Both the position numbers and the translations under genes were made by a program. From Flavobacterium dankookense (GTDB lineage Bacteria > Bacteroidota > Bacteroidia > Flavobacteriales > Flavobacteriaceae): a DNA stretch of 64,000 nt. The stretch covers positions 1 through 64,000 of the forward strand of contig NZ_SNXR01000002.1 in NCBI RefSeq assembly GCF_004362665.1, given 5' to 3'. Shown in pieces: positions 35,396 to 43,244 of this stretch. Below the pieces are notes generated by a model. The model ran no database searches and was not told where the DNA came from. It saw only the letters and a list, made by a program, of their open reading frames with translations. Position 1 is the stretch's first letter. Each line of letters starts with the position of its first letter.

Positions 35396-35403
35396 TATCT
35401 TTG
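35396..35403 (+). promoter_or_regulatory. -7 promoter element of the lysozyme-like gene
   Basis: TATCTTTG (TAnnTTTG), 46 nt upstream of the ATG at 35450. The leader includes a small TGTC-GGT-GACA hairpin near 35419. No -33 element is clear. Confidence 0.5.
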
Positions 35404-35449
35404 CACCAGAAATTTCATGTCGGTGACAGCGCTTGAGAAATAACATTTG

Positions 35450-36085
35450 ATGATAAAAAAGAGTATTTATTACACTTCAATCCTACTTATAATTGCTATA
35501 GTTAGCTCAGGTTTTAAACCTTACAATTCTCAAATCTCAGAATGGCTTCGTATGGAAGATAGCGCATCGTTACGCTACATTTTCCCTTCACAAAAGAATG
35601 ATGATTATGTCAATCTAAATGTTCCTTTTGTGGGTAAGTTTTTTATTGGCTTTAAAGAAGCGCTTGCTTTTAAGGAGTCGCAAGGAAAATACAATAAAGT
35701 AAACACTTTAGGTTATCTAGGAAAATACCAATTTGGGCTAGAAACACTCAAAACCATCGGAGTTGAAGATAGTTTGCATTTTATGAGTAATCCTAGATTA
35801 CAAGAAAAAGCATTTGTTACTTTACTTTCCAAGAATAAATATGAATTAGCGGATTATATCTCAAAATTCAACGGAAAAGTAGTTGATGGTGTTAAAATCA
35901 CTGAATCCGGAATTCTTGCTGCTGCTCATCTTGGCGGTGTAGGTTCTGTGAAAAAGTTTTTGAATTCCAATGGCGAACGAGCCAAAAAAGATGCTTACGG
36001 AACTTCCGTTAGAACGTATCTAAGAGATTTTGGCGGTTATGAAACCAAAGGAATTGAAGCGGTTAAAAACGCAAAAGTGAAATAA
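35450..36085 (+). CDS. Exported lysozyme-like protein of unknown specificity
   Basis: 211 aa from ATG 35450. An N-terminal hydrophobic segment (SIYYTSILLIIAIVSSGF) acts as signal or anchor. The core FKEALAFKESQGKYNKVNTLGYLGKYQFG resembles the active-site region of lytic transglycosylases (Glu in KESQGKY followed by a GxYQF element), and GILAAAHLGGVGSVKKFL resembles the rear of that fold. A role in peptidoglycan cutting is inferred from these motifs only. It is convergent with the methylase gene, and their coding ends touch without a gap. Confidence 0.65.
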   Translation: MIKKSIYYTSILLIIAIVSSGFKPYNSQISEWLRMEDSASLRYIFPSQKNDDYVNLNVPFVGKFFIGFKEALAFKESQGKYNKVNTLGYLGKYQFGLETLKTIGVEDSLHFMSNPRLQEKAFVTLLSKNKYELADYISKFNGKVVDGVKITESGILAAAHLGGVGSVKKFLNSNGERAKKDAYGTSVRTYLRDFGGYETKGIEAVKNAKVK

Positions 36086-36808
36086 TCACATTTTATGAAT
36101 TATAAAAATAGTAGGTCGGTTGTGTAAATCGACCTTTATTTTTTTCCAATCAGCCACTCGAAAGGTTTTGATGTATTCTGTTGGTAAAGTGATGTCTGTA
36201 GCAATGCACAAATGGGTGTTGGGTTGCAAGATTTGCACTAAATCTTCTAACAATTTGTTGTTTCTATATGGCGTTTCAATAAAAATTTGCGATTGATTTT
36301 TGGAATTTGATAGATTTTCAAAACTTTTTAATGCCGATTTTTTTTCGCCTTTATCAATAGGTAAATAACCATTGAAGGCAAAACTTTGTCCATTCATTCC
36401 GCTTGCCATCATTGCCAATAGGATAGAAGATGGACCAACTAGAGGAATAACTTGAATGCCATTTTCATGCGCCAATTTTACAATTACTGCACCAGGATCA
36501 GCTACGCCTGGACAACCAGCTTCGCTCATCAAACCAATATTTTGCCCATTTGAACAAGGAGTTATCATCGATTTTAACTCGGAAGATTCAGTTCTTTTGT
36601 TGAGTAATGAAATTCGTAAACTGGATTGTATTTTTTCGGGATGAACTGATTTTATAAATTTTCTTGCTGTTTTTTCATTCTCAACAATATAATCATCTAT
36701 AAAATCAATTGCTCTTTTGACGGTATGAGGTAAAACGTCTTCAGGATTCATTTCTCCTAAAGTTGTTGGAATTAAATACAGCTTTCCTTTTATTATTGTG
36801 GAATTCAT
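36086..36808 (-). CDS. SAM-dependent methyltransferase, tetrapyrrole-methylase/RsmI-like
   Basis: 240 aa. LYLIPTTLGE, GLMSEAGCPGVADPGAVIV and PLVGPSSILLAMMASGMNGQSFAFNGYLP follow the RsmI pattern (methylation of C1402 ribose in 16S rRNA), with FIETPYRNNKLLEDL near the end. The N-terminus is shorter and differs from canonical RsmI, so it may be the second, RsmI-related paralogue that flavobacteria often carry. The ATG overlaps the phosphatase stop codon by 4 bp, so the two are translated together. Confidence 0.85.
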   Translation of the reverse strand: MNSTIIKGKLYLIPTTLGEMNPEDVLPHTVKRAIDFIDDYIVENEKTARKFIKSVHPEKIQSSLRISLLNKRTESSELKSMITPCSNGQNIGLMSEAGCPGVADPGAVIVKLAHENGIQVIPLVGPSSILLAMMASGMNGQSFAFNGYLPIDKGEKKSALKSFENLSNSKNQSQIFIETPYRNNKLLEDLVQILQPNTHLCIATDITLPTEYIKTFRVADWKKIKVDLHNRPTIFIIHKM

Positions 36809-37272
36809 AAGTGCTTATCTTTTAATTTTTTAGCAAGAATGTCACACGTTTCGTCGAGCATATTGTAAACCATATCAAATCCGTTTTGCAAACCATAATA
36901 AGGATCGGGAACATCTACATTTTCTTTTGGAAATAATTGATTTAAAATTAAATCCACTTTATTTTTTTGTTCTTCTGTTTTGGCTAATTTAATTACATCT
37001 TTATAATTATCATTGTCCATAACGAAGATATAATCAAACTCTTCAAAATCGTTAGTCGAAAATTGTCTAGCTTTTTGGTTTGAAATATCCAAACCATTTT
37101 TATAAGCTGTGTCAATGGAACGCTTGTCTGGTTGTTTCCCAACATGATAATTTCCTGTTCCAGCAGAGTCTACAAAAAAAGTATCGGAAGGAAGCTTAGA
37201 AGATAAAAGTCCTTCTGCCAAAGGCGAACGACAAATGTTTCCTAAACATACCATTAGAATTTTTACTGACAT
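36805..37272 (-). CDS. Low-molecular-weight protein-tyrosine phosphatase
   Basis: 155 aa. The active-site loop CLGNICRSP (C9, R15) starts after a short strand, and the general acid Asp is in VPDPYYG. Relatives dephosphorylate tyrosine kinases that control exopolysaccharide, or arsenate in other subgroups; no such gene is nearby. It follows dnaA after a terminator and overlaps the methylase gene. Confidence 0.93.
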   Translation of the reverse strand: MSVKILMVCLGNICRSPLAEGLLSSKLPSDTFFVDSAGTGNYHVGKQPDKRSIDTAYKNGLDISNQKARQFSTNDFEEFDYIFVMDNDNYKDVIKLAKTEEQKNKVDLILNQLFPKENVDVPDPYYGLQNGFDMVYNMLDETCDILAKKLKDKHL

Positions 37273-37280
37273 AATCTGAA

Positions 37281-37304
37281 TAAAAAAAGCGAGTAAAACT
37301 CGCT
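37281..37304 (-). terminator. Terminator of dnaA
   Basis: Stem AGCGAGT (37288-37294) and ACTCGCT (37298-37304) with an AAA loop, followed on the minus strand by seven T. It begins 1 bp after the dnaA stop codon. Confidence 0.85.
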
Positions 37305-37305
37305 A

Positions 37306-38733
37306 TTATAAGGATAGTTTTTTATGTATGTCTTCTACAAATTTTTTGAATTGTTTGTCTGTAGAAACTAAATTATCAACTGTTTTGCAGGCGTGAAGCA
37401 CTGTTGCATGATCTCTATCTCCAATTTGTGAACCAATATTTGCCAAGGATGCTTTAGTAAATTTCTTCGCAAAAAACATTGCTAACTGTCTGGCTTGAAC
37501 CACATGACGTTTTCTTGTTTTTGATTGTAAAGTATCAATGTCAAGTTGGAAATAATCGGAAACCACTTTTTGAATGTAGTCGATTGAGATTTCTCTTTTT
37601 ACGTTTTTAACGAATTTCTCAACAACGTTTTTAGCTAAATCTAGTGTTACTTCTTTTTTATTAAAAGAAGACTGCGCAATTAAAGAAATTATCGCACCTT
37701 CCAGTTCACGAACGTTTGATTTGATATTTCTTGCTACATACTCAATTATTTCATCAGGCATTTCAACGCCATCACGATACAAGATGTTTTTCAAAATTGA
37801 AATTCTTGTTTCATAATCGGGTTGGTGTAATTCAGCAGATAAACCCCATTTAAAACGCGACAATAAACGTTGTTCAATGTCTTGCATGTCAACTGGTGCT
37901 TTGTCTGAAGTAAGAATTACTTGTTTGCCATTTTGATGTAAGTAATTGAAAATGTGGAAAAATACATCTTGAGTTCCTGATTTTCCTGAAAGGAATTGGA
38001 CATCATCAATGATTAAAACGTCAATTAATTGATAGAAATGAATGAAATCGTTTCGGTTATTTTTCTTCACCGAATCGATGTATTGTTGTGTAAATACTTC
38101 GGCAGAAATGTATAAAACGGTTTTTTCTGGATATTTGTCTTTGATTTCCACACCAATAGCATGCGCTAGATGGGTTTTTCCTAAACCAACACCACCAAAA
38201 ATTAAAAGTGGATTGAATGAAGTTCCACCAGGTTTATTGGCAACTGCCATACCAGCAGAACGTGCTAAACGGTTAGAATCTCCTTCAAGGAAATTATCAA
38301 AACTATAGTTTGGATTTAGTTGCGATTCAATTTTTAAATTTCTAATTCCTGGAATTACAAAAGGATTTTTAAGTTCAGGATTTAGATTTTTATATGGTGC
38401 ATCAACATCTTGTGATTTGATCGGACTTCTGTGTGCGCTTGGTAATTGTTCTGTAAAAGGTTGTTTGTTGCCATAAGTGTTCTCCATTTTGATTTTATAG
38501 AGTAACTTTGCATTTTTACCAAGTTCTTTAGTTAACGCAACTTTTAATAATTTCACATAGTGTTCTTCTAGCCATTCATAGAAAAATTTGCTAGGCACTT
38601 GAATGTATAGAGCATTATCAGTAAGTTCGACTGATTTAATCGGTTCAAACCAAGTTTTGTAAGCTTGCTCTTGAATATTGTCTTTAATAAATTCTAGACA
38701 GTTTTCCCATACCGATTGCGCAGTTTTGTTCAT
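37306..38733 (-). CDS. dnaA: Chromosomal replication initiator protein DnaA
   Basis: 475 aa from ATG 38733 (MNKTAQSVWENCLEFIKD, the normal domain I start; the longer frame adds 28 non-conserved residues). Domain III has Walker A GGVGLGKTHLAHA, Walker B LLIIDDVQFL and sensor LLSRFKWGLSAEL. Domain IV ends with the DNA-binding signature IGDRDHATVLHACKTVD. It opens the replication origin. As usual in this phylum, dnaN is not next to it. Confidence 0.97.
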   Translation of the reverse strand: MNKTAQSVWENCLEFIKDNIQEQAYKTWFEPIKSVELTDNALYIQVPSKFFYEWLEEHYVKLLKVALTKELGKNAKLLYKIKMENTYGNKQPFTEQLPSAHRSPIKSQDVDAPYKNLNPELKNPFVIPGIRNLKIESQLNPNYSFDNFLEGDSNRLARSAGMAVANKPGGTSFNPLLIFGGVGLGKTHLAHAIGVEIKDKYPEKTVLYISAEVFTQQYIDSVKKNNRNDFIHFYQLIDVLIIDDVQFLSGKSGTQDVFFHIFNYLHQNGKQVILTSDKAPVDMQDIEQRLLSRFKWGLSAELHQPDYETRISILKNILYRDGVEMPDEIIEYVARNIKSNVRELEGAIISLIAQSSFNKKEVTLDLAKNVVEKFVKNVKREISIDYIQKVVSDYFQLDIDTLQSKTRKRHVVQARQLAMFFAKKFTKASLANIGSQIGDRDHATVLHACKTVDNLVSTDKQFKKFVEDIHKKLSL

Positions 38734-38814
38734 ATTGCTCTTATAATTATTGTATTTATTGTTAGGTTTTATTCTCTCGAAAAGGATGAAATTCTTATCG
38801 TTTTTTTGGGATAA

Positions 38815-38829
38815 CAAATATGTGAATAA
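38815..38829 (-). promoter_or_regulatory. DnaA box overlapping the likely dnaA promoter
   Basis: The minus strand reads TTATTCACA (38829-38821), a match to TTATnCACA. It runs directly into CATATTTG (38822-38815), one mismatch from TAnnTTTG. DnaA bound here would block its own promoter. Only one good box is seen in this gap, so it is probably not the origin. Confidence 0.5.
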
Positions 38830-38922
38830 AATTTATTAAAAAAAAAGAAAATCGTATTGATTTTTTAAAAATATTGTCGTAAAGAACATTAATTGAATGT
38901 AAAACACTGTAAATAAAGTAGG

Positions 38923-39321
38923 ATGTTAGAATCAAAAGTTGATGTAAGAGTTCGATACTCAGAAACGGATCAAATGGGAGTCGTTTATCATGGAAATTAT
39001 GTGCCTTATTTTGAGATTGGTAGGGTTGAATGGCTTAGAAACAAAGGGATTTCATATAAAGAGCTAGAAGAAAGTGGCATTGCATTGCCCATAGTTTCTA
39101 TGCATTTAAATTACAAAAAACCAGCACGTTATGATGACTTACTTACAGTCATAACTAAATTCAAATCGCAGAGTTCTGTAAAGGTGGAATTTGATTGCGA
39201 AATTCGTAGTGAAAATGATGAGTTATTAACAACTGCGCATTTTATACTTGTTTTTGTGGACATAAATTCAGGAAAACCTATTGCTCCGCCAAAGCATATT
39301 TTGGAAGTGATGAAGAGTTAA
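38923..39321 (+). CDS. Acyl-CoA thioesterase, 4HBT/YbgC family
   Basis: 132 aa. RYSETDQMGVVYHGNYVPYFEIGRVEW is the YbgC-type active-site region; the Asp of TDQMG is the catalytic residue. The short hot-dog fold is completed by a beta-rich C-terminus. The likely role is hydrolysis of short acyl-CoA thioesters. Its stop codon overlaps the stop codon of the displaced yigZ remnant on the other strand. Confidence 0.93.
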   Translation: MLESKVDVRVRYSETDQMGVVYHGNYVPYFEIGRVEWLRNKGISYKELEESGIALPIVSMHLNYKKPARYDDLLTVITKFKSQSSVKVEFDCEIRSENDELLTTAHFILVFVDINSGKPIAPPKHILEVMKS

Positions 39322-39449
39322 TATTTTTTTATCTCAACCTCAAACAAATTAGCAAAAATGTCGAAAATCATTTCGGCATTTTTTTTTCGTGTTGCGATGA
39401 CAATTTTACAACTTTCATTCATTTCTTGGGAGATAATTTCGAGATTTTT
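39318..39449 (-). pseudogene. Displaced 3' end of yigZ (remnant)
   Basis: The minus strand still reads in frame as KNLEIISQEMNESCKIVIA... to FANLFEVEIKKY and a stop, nearly identical to the last 42 residues of YigZ at 40420-41025. The DNA at 39331-39450 matches 40436-40555 at 112 of 120 positions. The remnant has no start codon and no upstream part; its upstream edge joins the glycosyltransferase stop codon. It is best read as the original gene end, pushed away by the inserted segment. Confidence 0.8.
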
Positions 39450-39450
39450 T
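39331..39450. repeat. 120-bp direct repeat, left copy (att-like)
   Basis: Eight mismatches in 120 bp against the copy at 40436-40555, same orientation. The two copies bracket the glycosyltransferase gene. Confidence 0.85.
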
Positions 39451-40414
39451 AATTATTCTCATTATGTAATTTATCAATCAAGTTGAAAATTTCATTATCT
39501 AATTTAAAGTCAAATTTTCTAGCAAACAGTTTTGTTTCATCCTGAGATGTTAACTCTTCAAAATCTGAACTCACGAATGTGACTGGTAACATACAATCTT
39601 TTCTTTCCCAATTAACATAAGTTACCATAGACTTTGTTTTTATTGAAACATCACTTCTTTTTAAATGATTTATAACAGTTTGGAAGTATACCTCATCTGG
39701 TAAAATGGAATATTCAAAGTATTCTAATAATTCATTATTTTGTCTCGAAAATTCGTATATTTTTTTTGCTGTTACAGTTGATATTGACCACCATTGACCA
39801 CCTGCCATTAGGGTTAAGTTTTTTGGAATTGCTCTTTTTTTTGTGAGATTTTTGAAAAATGCTTTATAGAAAGTGAAGTTTTTAAGATTTAGAAAAATTT
39901 TTACAATTATTTTTATACTATTCAAATCTAATATTTCTTTTGAAAAAAGTGGTGGTACTAAAATGTAGTTTCCTTTTTTATTTGAAAAATCATATTTATA
40001 GAATAAAACTCTTTTTTTCCATTCTTTTGGAAAAACTTCCTTTATTGGTGAAATGTCTATAAAATCAAATTCTTTGTTTGTACTAAAAAAATGATTTATG
40101 TACTCATTGTTTTTTAATGGATAATCTTGTCCACTCAATAAAATTAGATGACCGTCATTTTCAGAATTTTCCAAAATTTCTCCAATAGCATTAAGTGTTG
40201 CTTTTACTATACCGATTCCGCCCCAAGTTCCGATTTCACGTTTAGTAATGAATTTTACATTTGAATAAGTAGAAAATTTACTTATAAAAACTGAAATATC
40301 CGATGTTTTGTCAACATGTATAAAAAAAGAAGAATATTTATCATTCAATTTATTAACTAATCGTACAAGTTGGTCAGGATTATTATGAACAAGAATAATA
40401 TAATTTTTATGCAT
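39449..40414 (-). CDS. Beta-1,6-N-acetylglucosaminyltransferase-like protein (GT14, Branch family)
   Basis: 321 aa. It has the GT14 layout: YIILVHNNPDQLVRLV at the N-terminus, FFIHVDKTSD, a TWGGIGIVKATLNAI segment, LLSGQDYPLKN, the substrate region MAGGQWWSIST, and ILPDEVYFQT. Such enzymes transfer sugars (GlcNAc or xylose) in branched glycans; in bacteria they usually serve surface polysaccharide. No other glycan genes are adjacent. The gene appears A+T-rich, is flanked by the 120-bp repeats and lies 5 bp after yigZ, so it was probably acquired by insertion. Confidence 0.88.
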   Translation of the reverse strand: MHKNYIILVHNNPDQLVRLVNKLNDKYSSFFIHVDKTSDISVFISKFSTYSNVKFITKREIGTWGGIGIVKATLNAIGEILENSENDGHLILLSGQDYPLKNNEYINHFFSTNKEFDFIDISPIKEVFPKEWKKRVLFYKYDFSNKKGNYILVPPLFSKEILDLNSIKIIVKIFLNLKNFTFYKAFFKNLTKKRAIPKNLTLMAGGQWWSISTVTAKKIYEFSRQNNELLEYFEYSILPDEVYFQTVINHLKRSDVSIKTKSMVTYVNWERKDCMLPVTFVSSDFEELTSQDETKLFARKFDFKLDNEIFNLIDKLHNENN

Positions 40415-40419
40415 TACTG

Positions 40420-41025
40420 TTAATCTTTAATTTCTATCCCAACCTCAAATAAATTACTAAAAATGTCGAAAATCATTTCGGCATTTTTTTTTCGGGTTGC
40501 GATGACAATTTTACAACTTTCATTCATTTCTTGGGAAACAATTTCTAGATTTTTTTCTTTGATGACTCGCATTACTTTATTCATGTTTTTATAATCGAAT
40601 GAAATTTCAAATGATACATCAATCGTTTTTTCTATGATTTGAGATTCTTCCAAAGCCATTTGTGCTGCTGTTCGATAAGCCGAAATTAATCCGCCAACGC
40701 CCAGTTTTACACCACCAAAAAAACGAACAACCACTACCAAAACATTGGTTATACCAAATGACTGAATTTGTCCATAAATCGGCATTCCTGCTGAGTTGCT
40801 CGGTTCACCATCATCATTGGCTCGATATTGAATTTTGTCGGTTCCAAGTTGGAAAGCATAACAAAAATGAACTGCTCCATGATGTTGTTTTCTTAAACTA
40901 TCTAAATGATTTTTGATTTCTTCCTCAGAAGTTACTGGAAAAGCATAACCATAAAACTTGCTGTTTTTTTCTTTAAAAAGAATCTCTTCCGAACGTTTTT
41001 CAATCGTTTTATAAGTATCATTCAT
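40420..41025 (-). CDS. yigZ: YigZ/IMPACT family protein
   Basis: 201 aa, normal length. The N-terminal domain has KEKNSKFYGYAFPV, HHGAVHFCYAFQLG and the family motif DDGEPSNSAGMPI, then VVVVRFFGGVKLGVGGLISAYRTAA. A C-terminal ferredoxin-like domain (DUF1949) follows. The human relative IMPACT restrains GCN2; the bacterial role is unclear. The last ~40 codons (40436-40555) occur again at 39331-39450, so the present 3' end may have come in with the glycosyltransferase. Confidence 0.93.
   Translation of the reverse strand: MNDTYKTIEKRSEEILFKEKNSKFYGYAFPVTSEEEIKNHLDSLRKQHHGAVHFCYAFQLGTDKIQYRANDDGEPSNSAGMPIYGQIQSFGITNVLVVVVRFFGGVKLGVGGLISAYRTAAQMALEESQIIEKTIDVSFEISFDYKNMNKVMRVIKEKNLEIVSQEMNESCKIVIATRKKNAEMIFDIFSNLFEVGIEIKD
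40436..40555. repeat. 120-bp direct repeat, right copy within yigZ
   Basis: This is the 3' coding end of intact yigZ. It pairs with the left copy at 39331-39450 and differs mainly at synonymous sites. Confidence 0.85.
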
Positions 41026-41067
41026 TTTTTTGAGCTATCAATTTTTTTGATTGATAGAAATACTTAT

Positions 41068-41676
41068 TTATAGTGGAAGATGTTTTTGTTCAAATAAATC
41101 AACTACATCTTCTTTGCCAACTTGCAAATTCCAAACGTATAATCCCAAGTTTTCCGCCATGTCTGTATTGATTTTTTTATCATCTACAAATAATGTTCTT
41201 TTTGGTGATAAATCATGTTTGTTCAAAATAGTTGTGAAAATTTCGGGTTGTGGTTTTCGCATTCCCATTTCATAAGAATAATACACTTTTTCAAAACAGC
41301 GATAAAAATCAGAATAGAAAGACATGCCAACCTTGTGTTCAAAACGACTAATGTGAATAGAATCCGTGTTTGTTAGTAAAAATAAACGATAACGGGAAGA
41401 AAGCATCTGTAAAAACTCCAATCGGTATAATGGAAAATCTCCAATAAGTGAATTCCATGCTTTTACAATTTCTTCCACACTTGCATTCGGGATAAATTTC
41501 TGGAAACTTTCGATAAACTGAAGTTCGGTTATCTTACCTTTTTCAAATAAATCATTTTGCGCCAATAATTCTTCATTTGGTCCATCAAGTCCAAGTTTTT
41601 TAAACTCTTCAATAGATTTCTCTTTTTCTAAATTGATGAAAACATCACCAAAATCAAAAATTATAGCGTTAATCAT
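41068..41676 (-). CDS. HAD superfamily hydrolase (subfamily IA)
   Basis: 202 aa. Motif I is FDFGDVFINLE, with the second acidic residue two positions later (DFGDV) as usual. Motif II is LLTNTDSIHI, and motif III/IV is KPQPEIFTTIL...LFVDDKKINTDMA. The substrate is unknown; relatives are sugar or nucleotide phosphatases. It overlaps ribD by 8 bp on the same strand, so it is co-transcribed with it. Confidence 0.9.
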   Translation of the reverse strand: MINAIIFDFGDVFINLEKEKSIEEFKKLGLDGPNEELLAQNDLFEKGKITELQFIESFQKFIPNASVEEIVKAWNSLIGDFPLYRLEFLQMLSSRYRLFLLTNTDSIHISRFEHKVGMSFYSDFYRCFEKVYYSYEMGMRKPQPEIFTTILNKHDLSPKRTLFVDDKKINTDMAENLGLYVWNLQVGKEDVVDLFEQKHLPL

Positions 41677-42709
41677 GATTGTAAAATAGTTTTAATTGGT
41701 CGTTTTGAATTTTGCTTTCCTGATAATTTCCATTTATTTCGGGCGATTTTACACCTTCTTTTAAACAGATTTGACTTTTAAAAACTCTTGCTTCGTCCCA
41801 AAGATTTGCTTTGATAAAAGTTTCCAAAGTCATTTTTCCTCCTTCAACAATAACCGATTGAATGTTGTTTTTATACAAAATAGAACAAATTTTTTCGGCA
41901 AGTTGATTCTCAAAGATAACATTTTCATATATACAATTTTCATCTGATGGCATATTTTCTTGTTCAGTTATGAAAATTGTTTTGGTTTTTTTGTCTTTAA
42001 CGGAAAAAGAACTATCAATTTTTCCGATTCTATCAATAATAATTCGAATAGGGTTTTTTCTGTTCCAATCTCGAACATCGAGTTTTGGATTATCATCAAG
42101 AACGGTTTTGGTTCCAACCAAAATAGCTTGTTCTTCGCTACGCCATTTATGAACTAACTGTCTCGAAAATTCATTAGACAACCAAACAGGTTCTTTTTTT
42201 TCACGATGCAATGGTGCAATAAAACCATCGGCACTTTCTGCCCATTTTAATATAATATAAGGACGTTTTTTGTTGTGAAAAGTAAAAAAGCGTTTGTTCA
42301 ATTCGTTGCATTCGTTTTCAAGAACACCAACAGTGACATTCGCTTCATTTTCTAGTAATCGTTTGATACCATTTCCAGCTACTTTTTCGTTAGGATCAAT
42401 GGTTCCAATCACGACATTCGGAATTTTATGTTTGATAATTAAATCACAACACGGTGGCGTTTTTCCAAAATGACTACAAGGTTCAAGCGATACATAAATA
42501 GTAGATTTTGATAAAAGCGATTGGTCTTTTACTGAATTTATAGCGTGAACTTCCGCATGTGCTTCGCCTGATTTTTGGTGCCAACCTTCGCCGATAATCG
42601 TTCCGTTATGGACAATTACGCTACCAACCAACGGATTAGGATAAGTAGTTCCAAAACCGTTTTTTGCTAATTCAATACAGCGTTTTATGTAAATTTCATG
42701 TATCTTCAC
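41669..42709 (-). CDS. ribD: Bifunctional riboflavin biosynthesis protein RibD
   Basis: 346 aa from GTG 42709, whose translation MKIHEIYIKRCIELAKNG is the normal RibD start; the longer frame would overlap the divergent gene. The deaminase domain has the zinc motifs GEAHAEVHAI and LEPCSHFGKTPPCC; the reductase domain has VWLSNEFSRQLVHKWRSEEQAILVGTKT and VEGGKMTLETFI. It carries out the second and third steps from GTP to riboflavin. A -7 element ends 4 nt before the GTG. Confidence 0.93.
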   Translation of the reverse strand: MKIHEIYIKRCIELAKNGFGTTYPNPLVGSVIVHNGTIIGEGWHQKSGEAHAEVHAINSVKDQSLLSKSTIYVSLEPCSHFGKTPPCCDLIIKHKIPNVVIGTIDPNEKVAGNGIKRLLENEANVTVGVLENECNELNKRFFTFHNKKRPYIILKWAESADGFIAPLHREKKEPVWLSNEFSRQLVHKWRSEEQAILVGTKTVLDDNPKLDVRDWNRKNPIRIIIDRIGKIDSSFSVKDKKTKTIFITEQENMPSDENCIYENVIFENQLAEKICSILYKNNIQSVIVEGGKMTLETFIKANLWDEARVFKSQICLKEGVKSPEINGNYQESKIQNDQLKLFYNHD

Positions 42710-42713
42710 GTCA

Positions 42714-42721
42714 CAAAAATA
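42714..42721 (-). promoter_or_regulatory. -7 promoter element of ribD
   Basis: The minus strand reads TATTTTTG (TAnnTTTG). Its last G is 5 nt upstream of the GTG at 42709, so the message would be leaderless or nearly so, as for dapF. Confidence 0.5.
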
Positions 42722-42737
42722 ACACTTTACTTTTAGA

Positions 42738-43238
42738 ATGTGTAGTATAATAATTCGACCAATACAACCTGACGACAATGCCCAAATTGCTGCAGTAATT
42801 AGACAAGTCTTTATCGATGACGATTTTCCAAAAACTGGAACTGCTTTTGCTGATGTTCAATTGGATTTCATGTTTGAAACGTATAATAAATCAAAAGCAA
42901 TTTATTTTGTAGTTGAAACCGAAGGCAAAATTATTGGCGGCGCAGGAATTAGTCAGTTGGAAAATTCTAATGAAAATATATGCGAACTCCAAAAAATGTA
43001 TTTTCTACAAGAAGCTCGAGGCAAAGGAATTGGCTTCAAATTGATTGAAAAATGTTTGAAAAAAGCAATTGAATTTGGCTATTCCAGTTGCTATCTCGAA
43101 ACTTTACCTGAAATGAAAGCGGCTCAAAACTTGTATAACAAATTTGGTTTTGAATACCTTTGTTCGCCCTTGGGAAATACTGGTCATTCGACTTGTCCAG
43201 TTTGGATGTTGAAGGAATTGACAATTGATAATGAATAA
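42738..43238 (+). CDS. GNAT family N-acetyltransferase
   Basis: 166 aa. IIIRPIQPDDNAQIAAVIRQVF opens the fold; GKIIGGAGISQL, ELQKMYFLQEARGKGIGFKLIEKCL (the acetyl-CoA loop R-G-K-G-I-G) and AAQNLYNKFGFEYL follow. The substrate is unknown. It is divergent from ribD, 28 bp apart, and lies 6 bp upstream of prmC, so it may be co-expressed with it. Confidence 0.9.
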   Translation: MCSIIIRPIQPDDNAQIAAVIRQVFIDDDFPKTGTAFADVQLDFMFETYNKSKAIYFVVETEGKIIGGAGISQLENSNENICELQKMYFLQEARGKGIGFKLIEKCLKKAIEFGYSSCYLETLPEMKAAQNLYNKFGFEYLCSPLGNTGHSTCPVWMLKELTIDNE

Positions 43239-43244
43239 TTAATA

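Noticed and set aside
38734..38922. Replication origin upstream of dnaA
   Set aside because: Only one good DnaA box and no A+T-rich 13-mer array distinguishable from background.
41035..41057. CTATCAAT / ATTGATAG hairpin between the HAD gene and yigZ
   Set aside because: No T tract follows on either reading of the HAD transcript, so it is not a convincing terminator; probably chance.
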